Of a stretch of DNA of 64,000 bases, positions 24,556 through 34,360 are shown one piece after another. This DNA comes from Bradyrhizobium sp. SZCCT0153. Lineage in GTDB: Bacteria > Pseudomonadota > Alphaproteobacteria > Rhizobiales > Xanthobacteraceae. Position numbers and translations under genes: made by a program. Numbering within the stretch: position 1 is the stretch's first letter; each line of letters starts with the position of its first letter. The stretch covers positions 682,001 to 746,000 of the forward strand of contig NZ_JAFCKS010000002.1 in assembly GCF_018129995.1 (NCBI RefSeq), written 5' to 3'. Below the pieces are notes generated by a model. The model did no database searches. It saw only the letters and a list, made by a program, of their open reading frames with translations, and was not told the origin of the DNA.

Positions 24556-25742
24556 CCGACAAGACGGTTTCGCTGCCCGAGGAGCGCCGGCACGGCAGCT
24601 TCATCAAGAACAATTTGCGCAATTACGGCATGCTGCTGTCGCTGATCGCGATCATGCTGTTCTTCCAGGTCATGACCGGCGGCACGCTGCTGCAGCCGCT
24701 CAACCTGACCAATCTGGTGCTCCAGAACAGCTACATCGTCATCATGGCGCTGGGTATGCTGCTCGTGATCGTCACCGGCCATATCGATCTCTCGGTCGGC
24801 TCGGTCGCGGGCTTCGTCGGCGCGGTGGCCGCCGTGCTGATGGTGACATACAAGGTCGACTACACGCTGGCCTTCATCGCCTGCCTGCTGCTGGGGGCGG
24901 CGATCGGCGCGGCGCAAGGCTATTGGGTCGCCTATTTCAAGATCCCGTCCTTCATCGTGACGCTGGCCGGCATGCTGGTGTTCAAGGGCCTCGCGCTCGC
25001 GGTGTTGCAGGGCCAGTCGCTCGGGCCGTTTCCGGCGACCTTCCAGAAACTGTCCTCCGGCTTCATTCCGGAAGTGCTGCCCGAGGCCGGCACGCTGCAT
25101 CCGACCTCCATGCTGATCGGTGCCGTGCTCGCGCTCGGCCTCGTCTATGCCAGCGCCAAGGGCCGCTCGCGCGAGCAGTTGCACGGCATCGAGGTCGAGC
25201 CTTACGCGTTCTTCCTCGGCAAGAGCATTCTTTTGGCCTGCGCCGTGCTCTATTTCACCTATCTGATCGCCTCGCATCGGGGCCTGCCGAACGTGCTGGT
25301 CATCATGACCGCGCTGATCGCACTCTACGGCTTCGTCACCCGCCGCACCGTGATTGGCCGGCAGGTCTACGCGGTTGGCGGCAATGCGAAAGCGGCAAGC
25401 CTGTCGGGCATCAAGACCGAGCGGCTGACCTTCCTGACCTTCGTCAACATGGGCGTGCTGGCCGCGCTCGCCGGCCTCGTCTTCGCCGCGCGCCTCAACA
25501 CCGCGACCCCGAAGGCCGGACTCGGCTTCGAGCTCGACGTCATCGCCGCCTGCTTCATCGGCGGCGCCTCGGCCTATGGCGGAGTGGGGCGTGTCGGCGG
25601 CGCCGTGGTCGGTGCCATGATCATGGGCGTGATGAACAACGGCATGTCCATCCTCGGCATCGGCATCGACTATCAGCAGGTCATCAAGGGCCTGGTGCTG
25701 CTCGGGGCGGTGTGCATCGACGTGTATAACCAGCGAAGGTGA
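24552..25742 (+). CDS. gguB: Sugar ABC transporter permease GguB type
   Basis: A 396-residue inner-membrane permease, longer than YtfT-type permeases because of a large loop between membrane segments (about 190-270: LSSGFIPEVLPEAGTLHPTS to LHGIEVEPYAFF), as in GguB/XylH. The motifs ALGMLLVIVTGHIDLSVGSV and AVGGNAKAASLSGI are present. With ChvE and GguA it forms an importer for arabinose, galactose, xylose or glucose. An 8-bp hairpin (25765-25785) follows the stop. Confidence 0.92.
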   Translation: MTDKTVSLPEERRHGSFIKNNLRNYGMLLSLIAIMLFFQVMTGGTLLQPLNLTNLVLQNSYIVIMALGMLLVIVTGHIDLSVGSVAGFVGAVAAVLMVTYKVDYTLAFIACLLLGAAIGAAQGYWVAYFKIPSFIVTLAGMLVFKGLALAVLQGQSLGPFPATFQKLSSGFIPEVLPEAGTLHPTSMLIGAVLALGLVYASAKGRSREQLHGIEVEPYAFFLGKSILLACAVLYFTYLIASHRGLPNVLVIMTALIALYGFVTRRTVIGRQVYAVGGNAKAASLSGIKTERLTFLTFVNMGVLAALAGLVFAARLNTATPKAGLGFELDVIAACFIGGASAYGGVGRVGGAVVGAMIMGVMNNGMSILGIGIDYQQVIKGLVLLGAVCIDVYNQRR

Positions 25743-25764
25743 GGGGACGATAGTGCCTGCGGCG

Positions 25765-25785
25765 CTGCCGGCGATCTGCCGGCAG
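25765..25785 (+). terminator. Possible terminator of the chvE-gguAB operon
   Basis: CTGCCGGC-gatct-GCCGGCAG is an 8-bp perfect stem 22 bases after the gguB stop. The following bases (gttgctcatt) are only weakly T-rich. Confidence 0.5.
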
Positions 25786-25872
25786 GTTGCTCATTGAACC
25801 GAAGGTAAAATCGCCGCGCTCGGTTCCAGCCGAACTATTGCTCAGAGATTGGGTATATGATCGAATGGCGGG

Positions 25873-26538
25873 ATGGACCAAATCCGGCCAGAGCCCGACC
25901 TCGTCGTCTTCGATTGCGACGGCGTGCTCGTCGACAGCGAACTGTTGAGCTGCCAGTGCCTGTCCGACGAGCTGTCCGCATTCGGGATATCGCTGACGCT
26001 TGCGCAGGCGCTCGAGCTGTTTCTCGGGCGGAGCACGAGCGCGGTCACGCAGCATTATCGCGAACTCGGCCACGTGCTGCCGGTCGATTTCCCCCTCCGG
26101 CTGAAATCGCGCGTGCTGGCCGCCTTCGAGCAGGCGCTCCATCCGGTTCCGGACGTCGAAATCGTCCTGTCCGGCCTGCGCGTGCCCTATTGCGTGGCCT
26201 CGTCGAGTGATCTCGACCGCGTCGCGCTGTCGCTGAAGGTGACCGGCCTTGCGCCATCTTTCGGCCAACGGATCTACACGGCGCAAATGGTCAGGCACGG
26301 CAAGCCGGCCCCGGACCTGTTTCTCCATGCGGCGGCGAAGATGGATGTGCAACCTGCGCGCACGCTGGTGATCGAGGACAGCGTCAGCGGAGTGCAGGCG
26401 GCGAAGGCGGCCGGCATGACCGTCTGGGGATTTGTCGGCGGCAGCCATTATCGCGGACGCGACGGACAGGCTATATTGTCCGGCGCCGGGGCCGATCGGG
26501 TCTTCGCGCGCATGAGCGATTTCTGGAAGGACGCCTGA
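25873..26538 (+). CDS. HAD-superfamily sugar-phosphate phosphatase
   Basis: A 221-residue beta-phosphoglucomutase/phosphatase-like HAD enzyme. All four HAD motifs are present: FDCDGVLVDSE (nucleophile Asp near 13), ASSSD near 114, KPAPD (Lys near 143) and IEDSVSGVQAA near 168. The small helical cap between motifs I and II is typical of subfamily IA. It lies 8 bases before the SorC-type regulator gene, at the head of the polyol cluster. A role in removing phosphate from an accumulating sugar phosphate is likely, but its substrate cannot be read. Confidence 0.87.
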   Translation: MDQIRPEPDLVVFDCDGVLVDSELLSCQCLSDELSAFGISLTLAQALELFLGRSTSAVTQHYRELGHVLPVDFPLRLKSRVLAAFEQALHPVPDVEIVLSGLRVPYCVASSSDLDRVALSLKVTGLAPSFGQRIYTAQMVRHGKPAPDLFLHAAAKMDVQPARTLVIEDSVSGVQAAKAAGMTVWGFVGGSHYRGRDGQAILSGAGADRVFARMSDFWKDA

Positions 26539-26546
26539 CGCCCGCC

Positions 26547-27497
26547 ATGGCCGCCGAGAACGAAAAATCCAGGCTCGACGATGCCGCGCGCGCCGGCTGG
26601 CTCTATTTCATTGCCGGCCACACCCAGGACGAGATCGCAAAGATGCTCCAGGTCTCGCGCGCTTCGGCGCAGCGGCTGGTGTCGCTGTGCCTTGCCGAAC
26701 GTCTGATCACCTTTCGGCTCGAACACCCTATCGCCGCCTGCATGGAATTGGCCGCGCGGCTGAAGGAGCGTTTTGACCTTGCCCATTGCGAGGTGGTGCC
26801 GGCCGATCCTGCTGCGCCGCAGGCCACCTCGGGAATTGCCGAACGTTGCGCCAATCTGCTGGACGCGACGCTGCGGTCGGAGACGCCCGTCATCGTCGCA
26901 CTCGGCACGGGGCGCGCGGTGCGCGCCGCGGTCGAGCGCGTCACGCCGATCGACCGGCCCAATCACCAGATCGTCTCGCTGGTCGGCAATATCTCCGCTG
27001 ACGGTTCTGCGAGCTTCTACGACACCGTCGGCCGGCTCGCCGACCGCACCGGTGCGCGCCACTATCCGATGCCGCTGCCGTTCCTGATGTCCTCGGAGGA
27101 CGAGCGCAACAAGATGGTCAGGATCGAGCCGATCGCGAAGGTGAAGGCGGTTGCGGCCAAGGCCGATCTGCGCCTCGTCGGCATCGGGCAAATGGACCAG
27201 AAGGCGCAGGTCCATGTCGACGGCTTCGTCACCCGCGACGAATTGTTCGAGATGATGCGCCAGGGGGCCATCGGCGAGATCACCGGCTGGGCCTATGATT
27301 CCAAGGGCCGCGTGCTCAAGGGCGGCACCAACAAGCGCCTCACCAGCATTTCGCCGGAAGTGCCGGCGAGGACCACGACGATCGGGGCCGCCGTCGGCGC
27401 GGCCAAGGTGCCGGCGATCGCGGCGGCGCTGAATGGACGCCTGATCAACGGCCTGATCACCGACGAGGCGACGGCAAGGGCGATTCTGGAGCGGTAG
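26547..27497 (+). CDS. SorC-family sugar-binding transcriptional regulator
   Basis: A 316-residue regulator. An N-terminal helix-turn-helix (GHTQDEIAKMLQVSRASAQRL, about 28-48) precedes a SorC/DeoR-type sugar-phosphate-binding domain (about 60-315) with the LGTGRAVRAAVE, GNISADGSASFYDTV and TGWAYDSKGRVLKGGTNKR stretches. Such proteins control polyol and sugar operons and respond to a phosphorylated sugar. It precedes the polyol importer by 246 bases, where a 35-base palindrome lies across the probable promoter. I infer autologous control of the downstream operon. Confidence 0.9.
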   Translation: MAAENEKSRLDDAARAGWLYFIAGHTQDEIAKMLQVSRASAQRLVSLCLAERLITFRLEHPIAACMELAARLKERFDLAHCEVVPADPAAPQATSGIAERCANLLDATLRSETPVIVALGTGRAVRAAVERVTPIDRPNHQIVSLVGNISADGSASFYDTVGRLADRTGARHYPMPLPFLMSSEDERNKMVRIEPIAKVKAVAAKADLRLVGIGQMDQKAQVHVDGFVTRDELFEMMRQGAIGEITGWAYDSKGRVLKGGTNKRLTSISPEVPARTTTIGAAVGAAKVPAIAAALNGRLINGLITDEATARAILER

Positions 27498-27526
27498 GGC
27501 CGTTCGCCGTAGCCGCATCGGGACTG

Positions 27527-27560
27527 CGCTCCCTCTCCCGCAAGCGGGAGAGGTGGAGCA
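27527..27560. repeat. ctctccc-family palindromic repeat
   Basis: 'ccctctcccgcaagcgggagagg' forms a stem of about 9 bp shortly after the regulator stop. It may act as a terminator as well as being a member of the dispersed repeat family. Confidence 0.5.
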
Positions 27561-27662
27561 AGCCGCGGGCGCTTGCCCGGACAACTGCCACCACACTCGC
27601 AGTACGCGACATCCTTCCCGCATCGCAGCACTCAGAAGTTGCCAAAACGCCCGCGCGACTGC

Positions 27663-27719
27663 TTGACAATCTTCCGTCCGTGAGTTGAACATACGCCCAA
27701 CGCGTGGGCATATGCTCAA
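27663..27719 (+). promoter_or_regulatory. Promoter and 35-base operator palindrome of the polyol operon
   Basis: A TTGACA box at 27663-27668 is followed by a palindrome at 27685-27719: left arm TTGAACATACGCCCA, centre ACGCG, right arm TGGGCATATGCTCAA. Thirteen of 15 arm positions pair. The left arm covers the place expected for the -10 element, so a bound protein would block transcription. The start codon is 25 bases downstream. The SorC-type regulator just upstream is the probable ligand. Confidence 0.65.
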
Positions 27720-27743
27720 AACGCGAGTTTGAGGGAGGTCACC

Positions 27744-29054
27744 GTGAAACACGTCCTCGGCGCCGTCGGCGCGTCTTGCCTGTTGCTGGCCGTCCCCGCG
27801 ATGGCCGAAACCACCCTGACCATCGCCACCGTGAACAACGGCGACATGATCCGCATGCAGGGGCTGACGGCTGAATTCACCAAGAAGAATCCCGATATCA
27901 CCGTCAAATGGGTGACTCTCGAGGAGAACGTGCTGCGCCAGCGCGTCACCACCGACATTGCCACCAAGGGCGGCCAGTTCGACGTTCTGACCATCGGCAC
28001 CTATGAGGTGCCGATCTGGGCCAAGAAGGGCTGGCTGGTGCCGCTCGCCAATCTCGGCGCGGATTACGACGTCGCCGACCTGCTGCCGAAGATCAAGGAC
28101 GCGGTCTCCGTCGACGGCAAGCTCTACGCCGCGCCATTCTACGGCGAGAGCTCGATGGTGATGTATCGCACCGATTTGTTCGAGAAGGCCGGCCTGAAGA
28201 TGCCGGAAAAGCCGACCTGGGATTTCGTCGTCGACGCGGCCAAGAAGCTCACGGACAAGAGCGCCGGCACCTACGGCATCTGCCTGCGCGGCAAGGCCGG
28301 CTGGGGCGAGAACATGGCGTTCCTCTCGGCCATGGCCAATTCCTACGGCGCGCGCTGGTTCGACGAGAAATGGCAGCCGCAGTTCAATACGCCGGAATGG
28401 AAGACGACGCTCACGACTTACGTCAATCTCATGAAGGACGCCGGCCCTCCCGGTGCAAGCTCGAACGGCTTCAACGAGAACCTCGCGCTGTTCAACGCCG
28501 GCAAATGCGCGATGTGGATCGATGCGACGGTTGCGGCGTCCTTCGTCACCAATCCGAAGGATTCCAAGGTCGCCGACAAGGTCGGCTTTGCGCTGGCGCC
28601 CAACACCGGGCTTGGAAAGAACGCCAACTGGCTGTGGGCCTGGAATCTGGCGATTCCCGCTGGCTCCAAGAAGGCGGATGCGGCCGAGAAGTTCATCGCC
28701 TGGGCAACGAGCAAGGACTACACCAAGCTCGTGGCCTCGAAGGACGGATGGGCCAACGTGCCGCCGGGCACGCGGACCTCGCTCTACCAGAATCCTGAGT
28801 ATCTGAAGGTTGCGCCGTTCGCGAAGCTGACGCTGGCCTCGATCGACGCGGCCGACCCCAACAAGCCCACCGTCAAGCCCGTGCCCTATGTGGGCGTGCA
28901 GTACGCCGCGATCCCCGAGTTCCAGGGCATCGGCACGCAGGTCGGCCAGCAATTCTCCGCCGCGCTCGCGGGATCGATGACGGTCGATGCCGCGCTCGCC
29001 GCCGCGCAATCCGCGACCGAGCGCGAGATGAAGCGGGCCGGTTACATCAAGTGA
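27744..29054 (+). CDS. smoE: Polyol ABC transporter substrate-binding protein (SmoE type)
   Basis: A 436-residue exported binding protein starting at GTG after gagggagg. The signal peptide is MKHVLGAVGASCLLLAVPAM-AET. The mature protein belongs to the extracellular solute-binding family 1 and to its sorbitol/mannitol branch (NNGDMIRMQGLTAEFTKK, FDVLTIGTYEVPIWAKKGWL, AAPFYGESSMVMYRTDL). The neighbouring dehydrogenase and kinases fit a polyol such as sorbitol, mannitol, arabitol or ribitol. An 11-bp hairpin separates it from the permease genes. Confidence 0.88.
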   Translation: MKHVLGAVGASCLLLAVPAMAETTLTIATVNNGDMIRMQGLTAEFTKKNPDITVKWVTLEENVLRQRVTTDIATKGGQFDVLTIGTYEVPIWAKKGWLVPLANLGADYDVADLLPKIKDAVSVDGKLYAAPFYGESSMVMYRTDLFEKAGLKMPEKPTWDFVVDAAKKLTDKSAGTYGICLRGKAGWGENMAFLSAMANSYGARWFDEKWQPQFNTPEWKTTLTTYVNLMKDAGPPGASSNGFNENLALFNAGKCAMWIDATVAASFVTNPKDSKVADKVGFALAPNTGLGKNANWLWAWNLAIPAGSKKADAAEKFIAWATSKDYTKLVASKDGWANVPPGTRTSLYQNPEYLKVAPFAKLTLASIDAADPNKPTVKPVPYVGVQYAAIPEFQGIGTQVGQQFSAALAGSMTVDAALAAAQSATEREMKRAGYIK

Positions 29055-29081
29055 GCCCGAGTTCTCCCTGAGCTCAAACTT

Positions 29082-29112
29082 GCGGCCATCCACCGCTTCG
29101 ATGGATGGCCGC
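29082..29112 (+). terminator. Hairpin between smoE and smoF type genes
   Basis: GCGGCCATCCA and TGGATGGCCGC form an 11-bp perfect stem with a 9-base loop, 27 bases after the binding-protein stop. It probably acts as a partial terminator or mRNA stabiliser giving excess binding protein. Confidence 0.65.
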
Positions 29113-29140
29113 CTTCTTCCCGCAGGCGGAGAAGTTAGGA

Positions 29141-30013
29141 ATGGCAACCCGGCAAACGCAGATTCTTGCGCGCTCGCTCCTGATGCCGGCGGTCGGGCTG
29201 CTCTTCATCTGGATGATCGTCCCGCTCGCGCTGACGATCTATTTCTCGACGTTGCACTACAGCCTGCTCGACCCCGGCTCCGAAGAGTTCGTCGGCCTGG
29301 AGAATTTCCGTTACTTCCTGACCGATCCCGCCTTCCTCGCCTCGCTCCAGAACACGCTGGTGCTGGTCGGCTCGGTGCTGGCGCTGACGATCCTGCTCGG
29401 CATTCCCCTGGCGCTGCTGATGGACCAGCCCGTGATCGGACGCAATTTCGTGCGGCTGATGGTGATCGCGCCGTTCTTCGTGATGCCGACGGTGAGCGCG
29501 CTGGTCTGGAAGAACCTGTTGATGCACCCCGTGTCCGGCCTGTTCGCCTGGCTCGCCAAGCTGGTCGGGTTGACGCCGATCGACTGGTTCACCGACGCGC
29601 CGCTGCTCGCGGTGATCCTGATCGTGGCCTGGCAATGGCTGCCGTTCGCGACGCTGATCCTGCTGACCGCGCTGCAATCGCTCGACGAGGAACAGAAGGA
29701 AGCCGCCGAGATGGACGGCGCCAGTGCGGTGTCGACCTTCATCTACATCACGCTGCCGCATCTGGCGCGTCCCATCACGGTGGTGATCCTGATCGAGACC
29801 ATCTTCCTGCTGACGGTGTTCGCCGAGATCTTCGTGACGACCGGGGGAGGGCCGGGCCTTCAGACCACCAACATCGCTTTCCTGATCTATTCGCAGGCGC
29901 TGATCCAGTTCGACGTCGGCAGCGCGTCCGCGGGCGGCCTCGTCGCGGTGGTGATCGCCAACATCGTCGCCTTCTTCCTCGTCCGCATCGTCGGCCGCAA
30001 TCTGGAGGCCTGA
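29141..30013 (+). CDS. smoF: Polyol ABC transporter permease (SmoF type)
   Basis: A 290-residue MalF-type permease. ATG 29141 is preferred over 29105 because it leaves the hairpin outside the gene and follows agttagga. There are about six membrane segments; the EAA loop is EEQKEAAEMDGASAVSTFIY and the late segment TIFLLTVFAEIFVTTGGGPG is typical of polyol permeases. It forms the channel with the next gene's product. Confidence 0.9.
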   Translation: MATRQTQILARSLLMPAVGLLFIWMIVPLALTIYFSTLHYSLLDPGSEEFVGLENFRYFLTDPAFLASLQNTLVLVGSVLALTILLGIPLALLMDQPVIGRNFVRLMVIAPFFVMPTVSALVWKNLLMHPVSGLFAWLAKLVGLTPIDWFTDAPLLAVILIVAWQWLPFATLILLTALQSLDEEQKEAAEMDGASAVSTFIYITLPHLARPITVVILIETIFLLTVFAEIFVTTGGGPGLQTTNIAFLIYSQALIQFDVGSASAGGLVAVVIANIVAFFLVRIVGRNLEA

Positions 30014-30016
30014 AGC

Positions 30017-30847
30017 ATGGCGCGAATGGCGACGACGCGGCGGGTGGTGATATCGACGATCGGGGCGTGGTTCTTCGGCTTCCTGATCTTCTTCCCGATC
30101 CTCTGGATGGTGCTGACGAGCTTCAAGACCGAGCTCGAGGCCTTCGCCATTCCGCCGTCCTTCCTGTTCTTCCACTGGACCACGGAAAACTACGTCACCG
30201 TGCAGGAGCGCAGCGACTATTTTCACCACGCGCTGAACTCGGTCATCATCGCCGGTGGCTCGACGCTGATTGCGCTCCTGATCGCGATCCCGGCGGCCTG
30301 GTCGATGGCGTTCTCGCCGACCAAGCGCACCAAGGACATCCTGCTCTGGATGCTCTCGACCAAGATGATGCCGCCGGTCGGCGTGCTGGTGCCGATCTAC
30401 CTGATCTACAAGAGTTTCGGCCTGCTCGACTCCCGCATCGGCCTCGTCTTCATCCTCTGCCTCGGCAATCTGCCGATCGTGATCTGGATGTTGTTCACCT
30501 ATTTCAAGGAGATTCCGCGCGACATCCTCGAAGCCGCGCGCATGGACGGCGCCACCATCGGCCGCGAGCTCGTCTACGTGCTGACGCCGATGGCGATCCC
30601 GGGCCTCGCCTCGACCATGCTGCTTAATCTGATTCTCGCCTGGAACGAGGCGTTCTGGACGCTCAATCTGTCGACCTCGAATGCCGCGCCGCTCACGACG
30701 TTCATCGCCTCCTATTCGAGCCCGGAAGGGCTGTTCTGGGCAAAGCTGTCGGCGGCCTCGACGCTGGCGATTGCGCCCATTCTCGTCCTCGGTTGGTTCA
30801 GCCAGAAGCAGCTCGTGCGCGGGCTCACCTTTGGCGCGGTGAAGTAG
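30017..30847 (+). CDS. smoG: Polyol ABC transporter permease (SmoG type)
   Basis: A 276-residue MalG-type permease three bases after the previous stop. About six membrane segments; [20 protein letters not shown] at the first segment and [20 protein letters not shown] as the EAA loop are the family landmarks. Second channel subunit of the polyol importer. Confidence 0.9.
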   Translation: MARMATTRRVVISTIGAWFFGFLIFFPILWMVLTSFKTELEAFAIPPSFLFFHWTTENYVTVQERSDYFHHALNSVIIAGGSTLIALLIAIPAAWSMAFSPTKRTKDILLWMLSTKMMPPVGVLVPIYLIYKSFGLLDSRIGLVFILCLGNLPIVIWMLFTYFKEIPRDILEAARMDGATIGRELVYVLTPMAIPGLASTMLLNLILAWNEAFWTLNLSTSNAAPLTTFIASYSSPEGLFWAKLSAASTLAIAPILVLGWFSQKQLVRGLTFGAVK

Positions 30848-30858
30848 AAGGGGCTGCG

Positions 30859-31866
<1,008 letters not shown>

Positions 31867-31897
31867 CAAGAAACGGCAAGAAAACGGAAAGACCAAA

Positions 31898-32671
31898 ATG
31901 TATCTGGAAAAATTCAGGCTGGACGGCAAGACCGCGTTCATCACCGGCGGCGGGCAGGGCATCGGCCTTGGCTGCGCGGAAGCGCTGGCCGAAGCCGGCG
32001 CCAGGGTCGTGATCGGCGACCGCGACAGCAAGGTCGCCGACAGCGCAAAGGCCGAGCTGAAAGCGAAAGGCTACGACATCGAGACGGCGACCATGGACGT
32101 GACCGACACTAGGCGCGTCGCCGAAGTTGCCAACGACCTCGTCGCCCGTCACGGCAAGGTCGACATCCTCGTCAACAATGCCGGCATCGCCCGCAGCGAG
32201 ACGCCGGCGGAGACCGTCACCGACGAGCACTGGCTCAACGTCATCGACGTCAATCTGAACGGCACTTTCTGGTGCTGCCGCGAATTCGGCAAGCATATGC
32301 TCAAGGCCAGGAGCGGCGCCATCGTCAATGTCGGCTCGATGTCCGGCTTCATCGTCAACAAGCCGCAGGAGCAGTGTTTCTACAACGCCTCCAAGGCCGC
32401 CGTGCACCATCTGACCAAGTCACTTGCGGCCGAATGGGGCGCACGCGGCATCCGCGTCAATGCGGTGGCGCCGACCTATATCGAGACGCCGCTCAACGCC
32501 TTCGTGAAGAGCAATCCGAAAATGTACGACGCCTGGATCGGAGGAACCCCGATGGCGCGATTGGGGCAGGTCGAGGAGATCGCCTCCGTCGTCCTGTTCC
32601 TCTCGTCCGAGGCCGCGAGCCTGATGACCGGCAGTATCGTGCTGGTGGATGGCGGCTATACTTGCTGGTAG
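31898..32671 (+). CDS. SDR-family polyol dehydrogenase
   Basis: A 257-residue short-chain dehydrogenase. The cofactor motif is TGGGQGIG near residue 16, NNAG near 91, and the catalytic Ser-Tyr-Lys triad is seen in NVGSMSGF and YNASKAA. The NAD preference is suggested by aspartate in VVIGDRD. It oxidises an imported polyol to a ketose; D-arabitol, ribitol, xylitol and sorbitol dehydrogenases all look alike here. A longer frame upstream reads through the ATPase gene, and ATG 31898 gives the normal family length. Confidence 0.88.
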   Translation: MYLEKFRLDGKTAFITGGGQGIGLGCAEALAEAGARVVIGDRDSKVADSAKAELKAKGYDIETATMDVTDTRRVAEVANDLVARHGKVDILVNNAGIARSETPAETVTDEHWLNVIDVNLNGTFWCCREFGKHMLKARSGAIVNVGSMSGFIVNKPQEQCFYNASKAAVHHLTKSLAAEWGARGIRVNAVAPTYIETPLNAFVKSNPKMYDAWIGGTPMARLGQVEEIASVVLFLSSEAASLMTGSIVLVDGGYTCW

Positions 32672-32708
32672 GCTTGCGTCAAAACTGACGAAGCGACCGG
32701 GAGCGACA

Positions 32709-34355
32709 ATGCCGCGAGCGTATATCGGCGTCGACGTGGGGACCACGAGCACGCGGGCTGGGGTGTTTGACGAGGCCGGCACCCTGCTGGCGACTGCGCG
32801 GCATCCGATCCGGATCTGGCACGAGGCGGGCGACGTCGTCGAACAATCGTCCCAGGACATCTGGGATGCCTGCACGACCTCGGTGCGCGCCGCGATGGCG
32901 GAGGCTGCAATCGCGCCCGACAGCGTCGGCGGCATCGGCTTCGATGCCACCTGTTCTCTCGTGGTGCTTGACCGGCAGGGCGAGCCGCTCACCGTCAGCG
33001 CCTCCGGCGAAGCTCAACGCAACGTCATCGTCTGGATGGATCACCGCGCCACGGCCGAGGCCCGGCTGATCAACGAGACCGGGGACCCGGTGCTGCGCTA
33101 TGTCGGCGGCTCGATTTCACCCGAGATGGAGATGCCGAAACTGCTGTGGCTGAAGCGGCGCATGCGCGCGAGCTTCGACGCGGCCGGCCACTTCTTCGAC
33201 CTGGCGGATTTCCTGACCTGGCGCGCAACCGGCTCGCTCCAGCGCTCCACCTGCACTGTCACCTGCAAGTGGAACTATCTGGCGCATGACGGCGGCGGTT
33301 GGAGCGCGCCGTTCTTCAAGCGCATCGGTCTCGCCGACTTCGTCGCGGAAAATTACGGGCGTGTCGGCACCGAGATCGTCGCCCCCGGCACGCGGCTCGG
33401 CGAGGGACTCACGCGCGCGGCGGCGGCCGAGCTTGGCCTGTCGCCCGGCACGCCGGTCGGCGCATCGCTGATCGATGCGCATGCCGGCGGTATCGGCGCG
33501 ATCGGAGGCCGCGACGGATCGGACGGCGCAACGGAGGTCTGCGACCGTCTCGCCTACATCATGGGAACGTCGGCCTGCATCATGGCGACGACCAGGGAGC
33601 CGTGTTTCGTGCCCGGCGTGTGGGGTCCTTATTATTCCGGCATGGTGCCGGACTTCTGGCTCAACGAGGGCGGGCAGTCAGCCGCCGGCGCGGCGATCGA
33701 CCATCTTCTTAAATCGCATCCCGGGCACGTCGAGGCGAGCGCGGCGGCGCGCAGCGAAGGCCTCGACCTCATCGATTTCCTCGAGCGCCGCATCATCGCG
33801 CGCGCAGGTGATGCCAGTCGCGCCGCGCTGCTCGCCCGCGACGTCCATGTGCTCCCTGAGTTCATCGGAAACCGCTCGCCCTACGCCGATCCCGACACGC
33901 GCGCGGTGATCGCGGGCCTCGATCTCGACACCGATATCGCCTCGATGGAACGCCTGTTCGTGGCCGGCCTCTGCGGGCTCGCCTATGGTCTCGCCGAGGT
34001 GATCGAAGCCTTTGCCGCACACGGCGTCCATTCCAGCATCATGATCATGGGCGGCGGCGCGAGCCGCAGCCCGCTGGTGAGGCAGATCATGGCCGATACG
34101 ACCGGTCTCACCGTCGCGCTGCCGCAGACGAAAGAGCCGGTGCTGCTGGGCGCCGCGATGCTCGGGGCGGTGGCCGGCGGCGCCTATGCCTCGATCGGCG
34201 AGACCATGGCAAAGATGTCGGCGCTGGGCCGGAAAAGCGAGCCGACCGTGCCCGAGATGGCCGTGTTTCACACGCGCAAGCGCGAGGTCTACAAGCTGCT
34301 GCGCGAGGTCGATCGCGGCAGCCGCGCCGCGATGCGCGACATCGCGAGAGGTTGA
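32709..34355 (+). CDS. FGGY-family pentulose/carbohydrate kinase (ribulokinase-like)
   Basis: A 548-residue kinase. The N-terminal ATPase fold begins GVDVGTTSTRAGVFDEAG; VWMDHRATAEA and EMEMPKLLWLKR are typical of the D-ribulokinase-type FGGY group (YdjH/AraB relatives). A C-terminal IMGGGASRSPLVRQIMAD loop binds ATP. It would phosphorylate the ketose made by the dehydrogenase, pointing to a pentitol such as ribitol or arabitol rather than to a hexitol (inference). Confidence 0.88.
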   Translation: MPRAYIGVDVGTTSTRAGVFDEAGTLLATARHPIRIWHEAGDVVEQSSQDIWDACTTSVRAAMAEAAIAPDSVGGIGFDATCSLVVLDRQGEPLTVSASGEAQRNVIVWMDHRATAEARLINETGDPVLRYVGGSISPEMEMPKLLWLKRRMRASFDAAGHFFDLADFLTWRATGSLQRSTCTVTCKWNYLAHDGGGWSAPFFKRIGLADFVAENYGRVGTEIVAPGTRLGEGLTRAAAAELGLSPGTPVGASLIDAHAGGIGAIGGRDGSDGATEVCDRLAYIMGTSACIMATTREPCFVPGVWGPYYSGMVPDFWLNEGGQSAAGAAIDHLLKSHPGHVEASAAARSEGLDLIDFLERRIIARAGDASRAALLARDVHVLPEFIGNRSPYADPDTRAVIAGLDLDTDIASMERLFVAGLCGLAYGLAEVIEAFAAHGVHSSIMIMGGGASRSPLVRQIMADTTGLTVALPQTKEPVLLGAAMLGAVAGGAYASIGETMAKMSALGRKSEPTVPEMAVFHTRKREVYKLLREVDRGSRAAMRDIARG

Positions 34356-34360
34356 GACGG

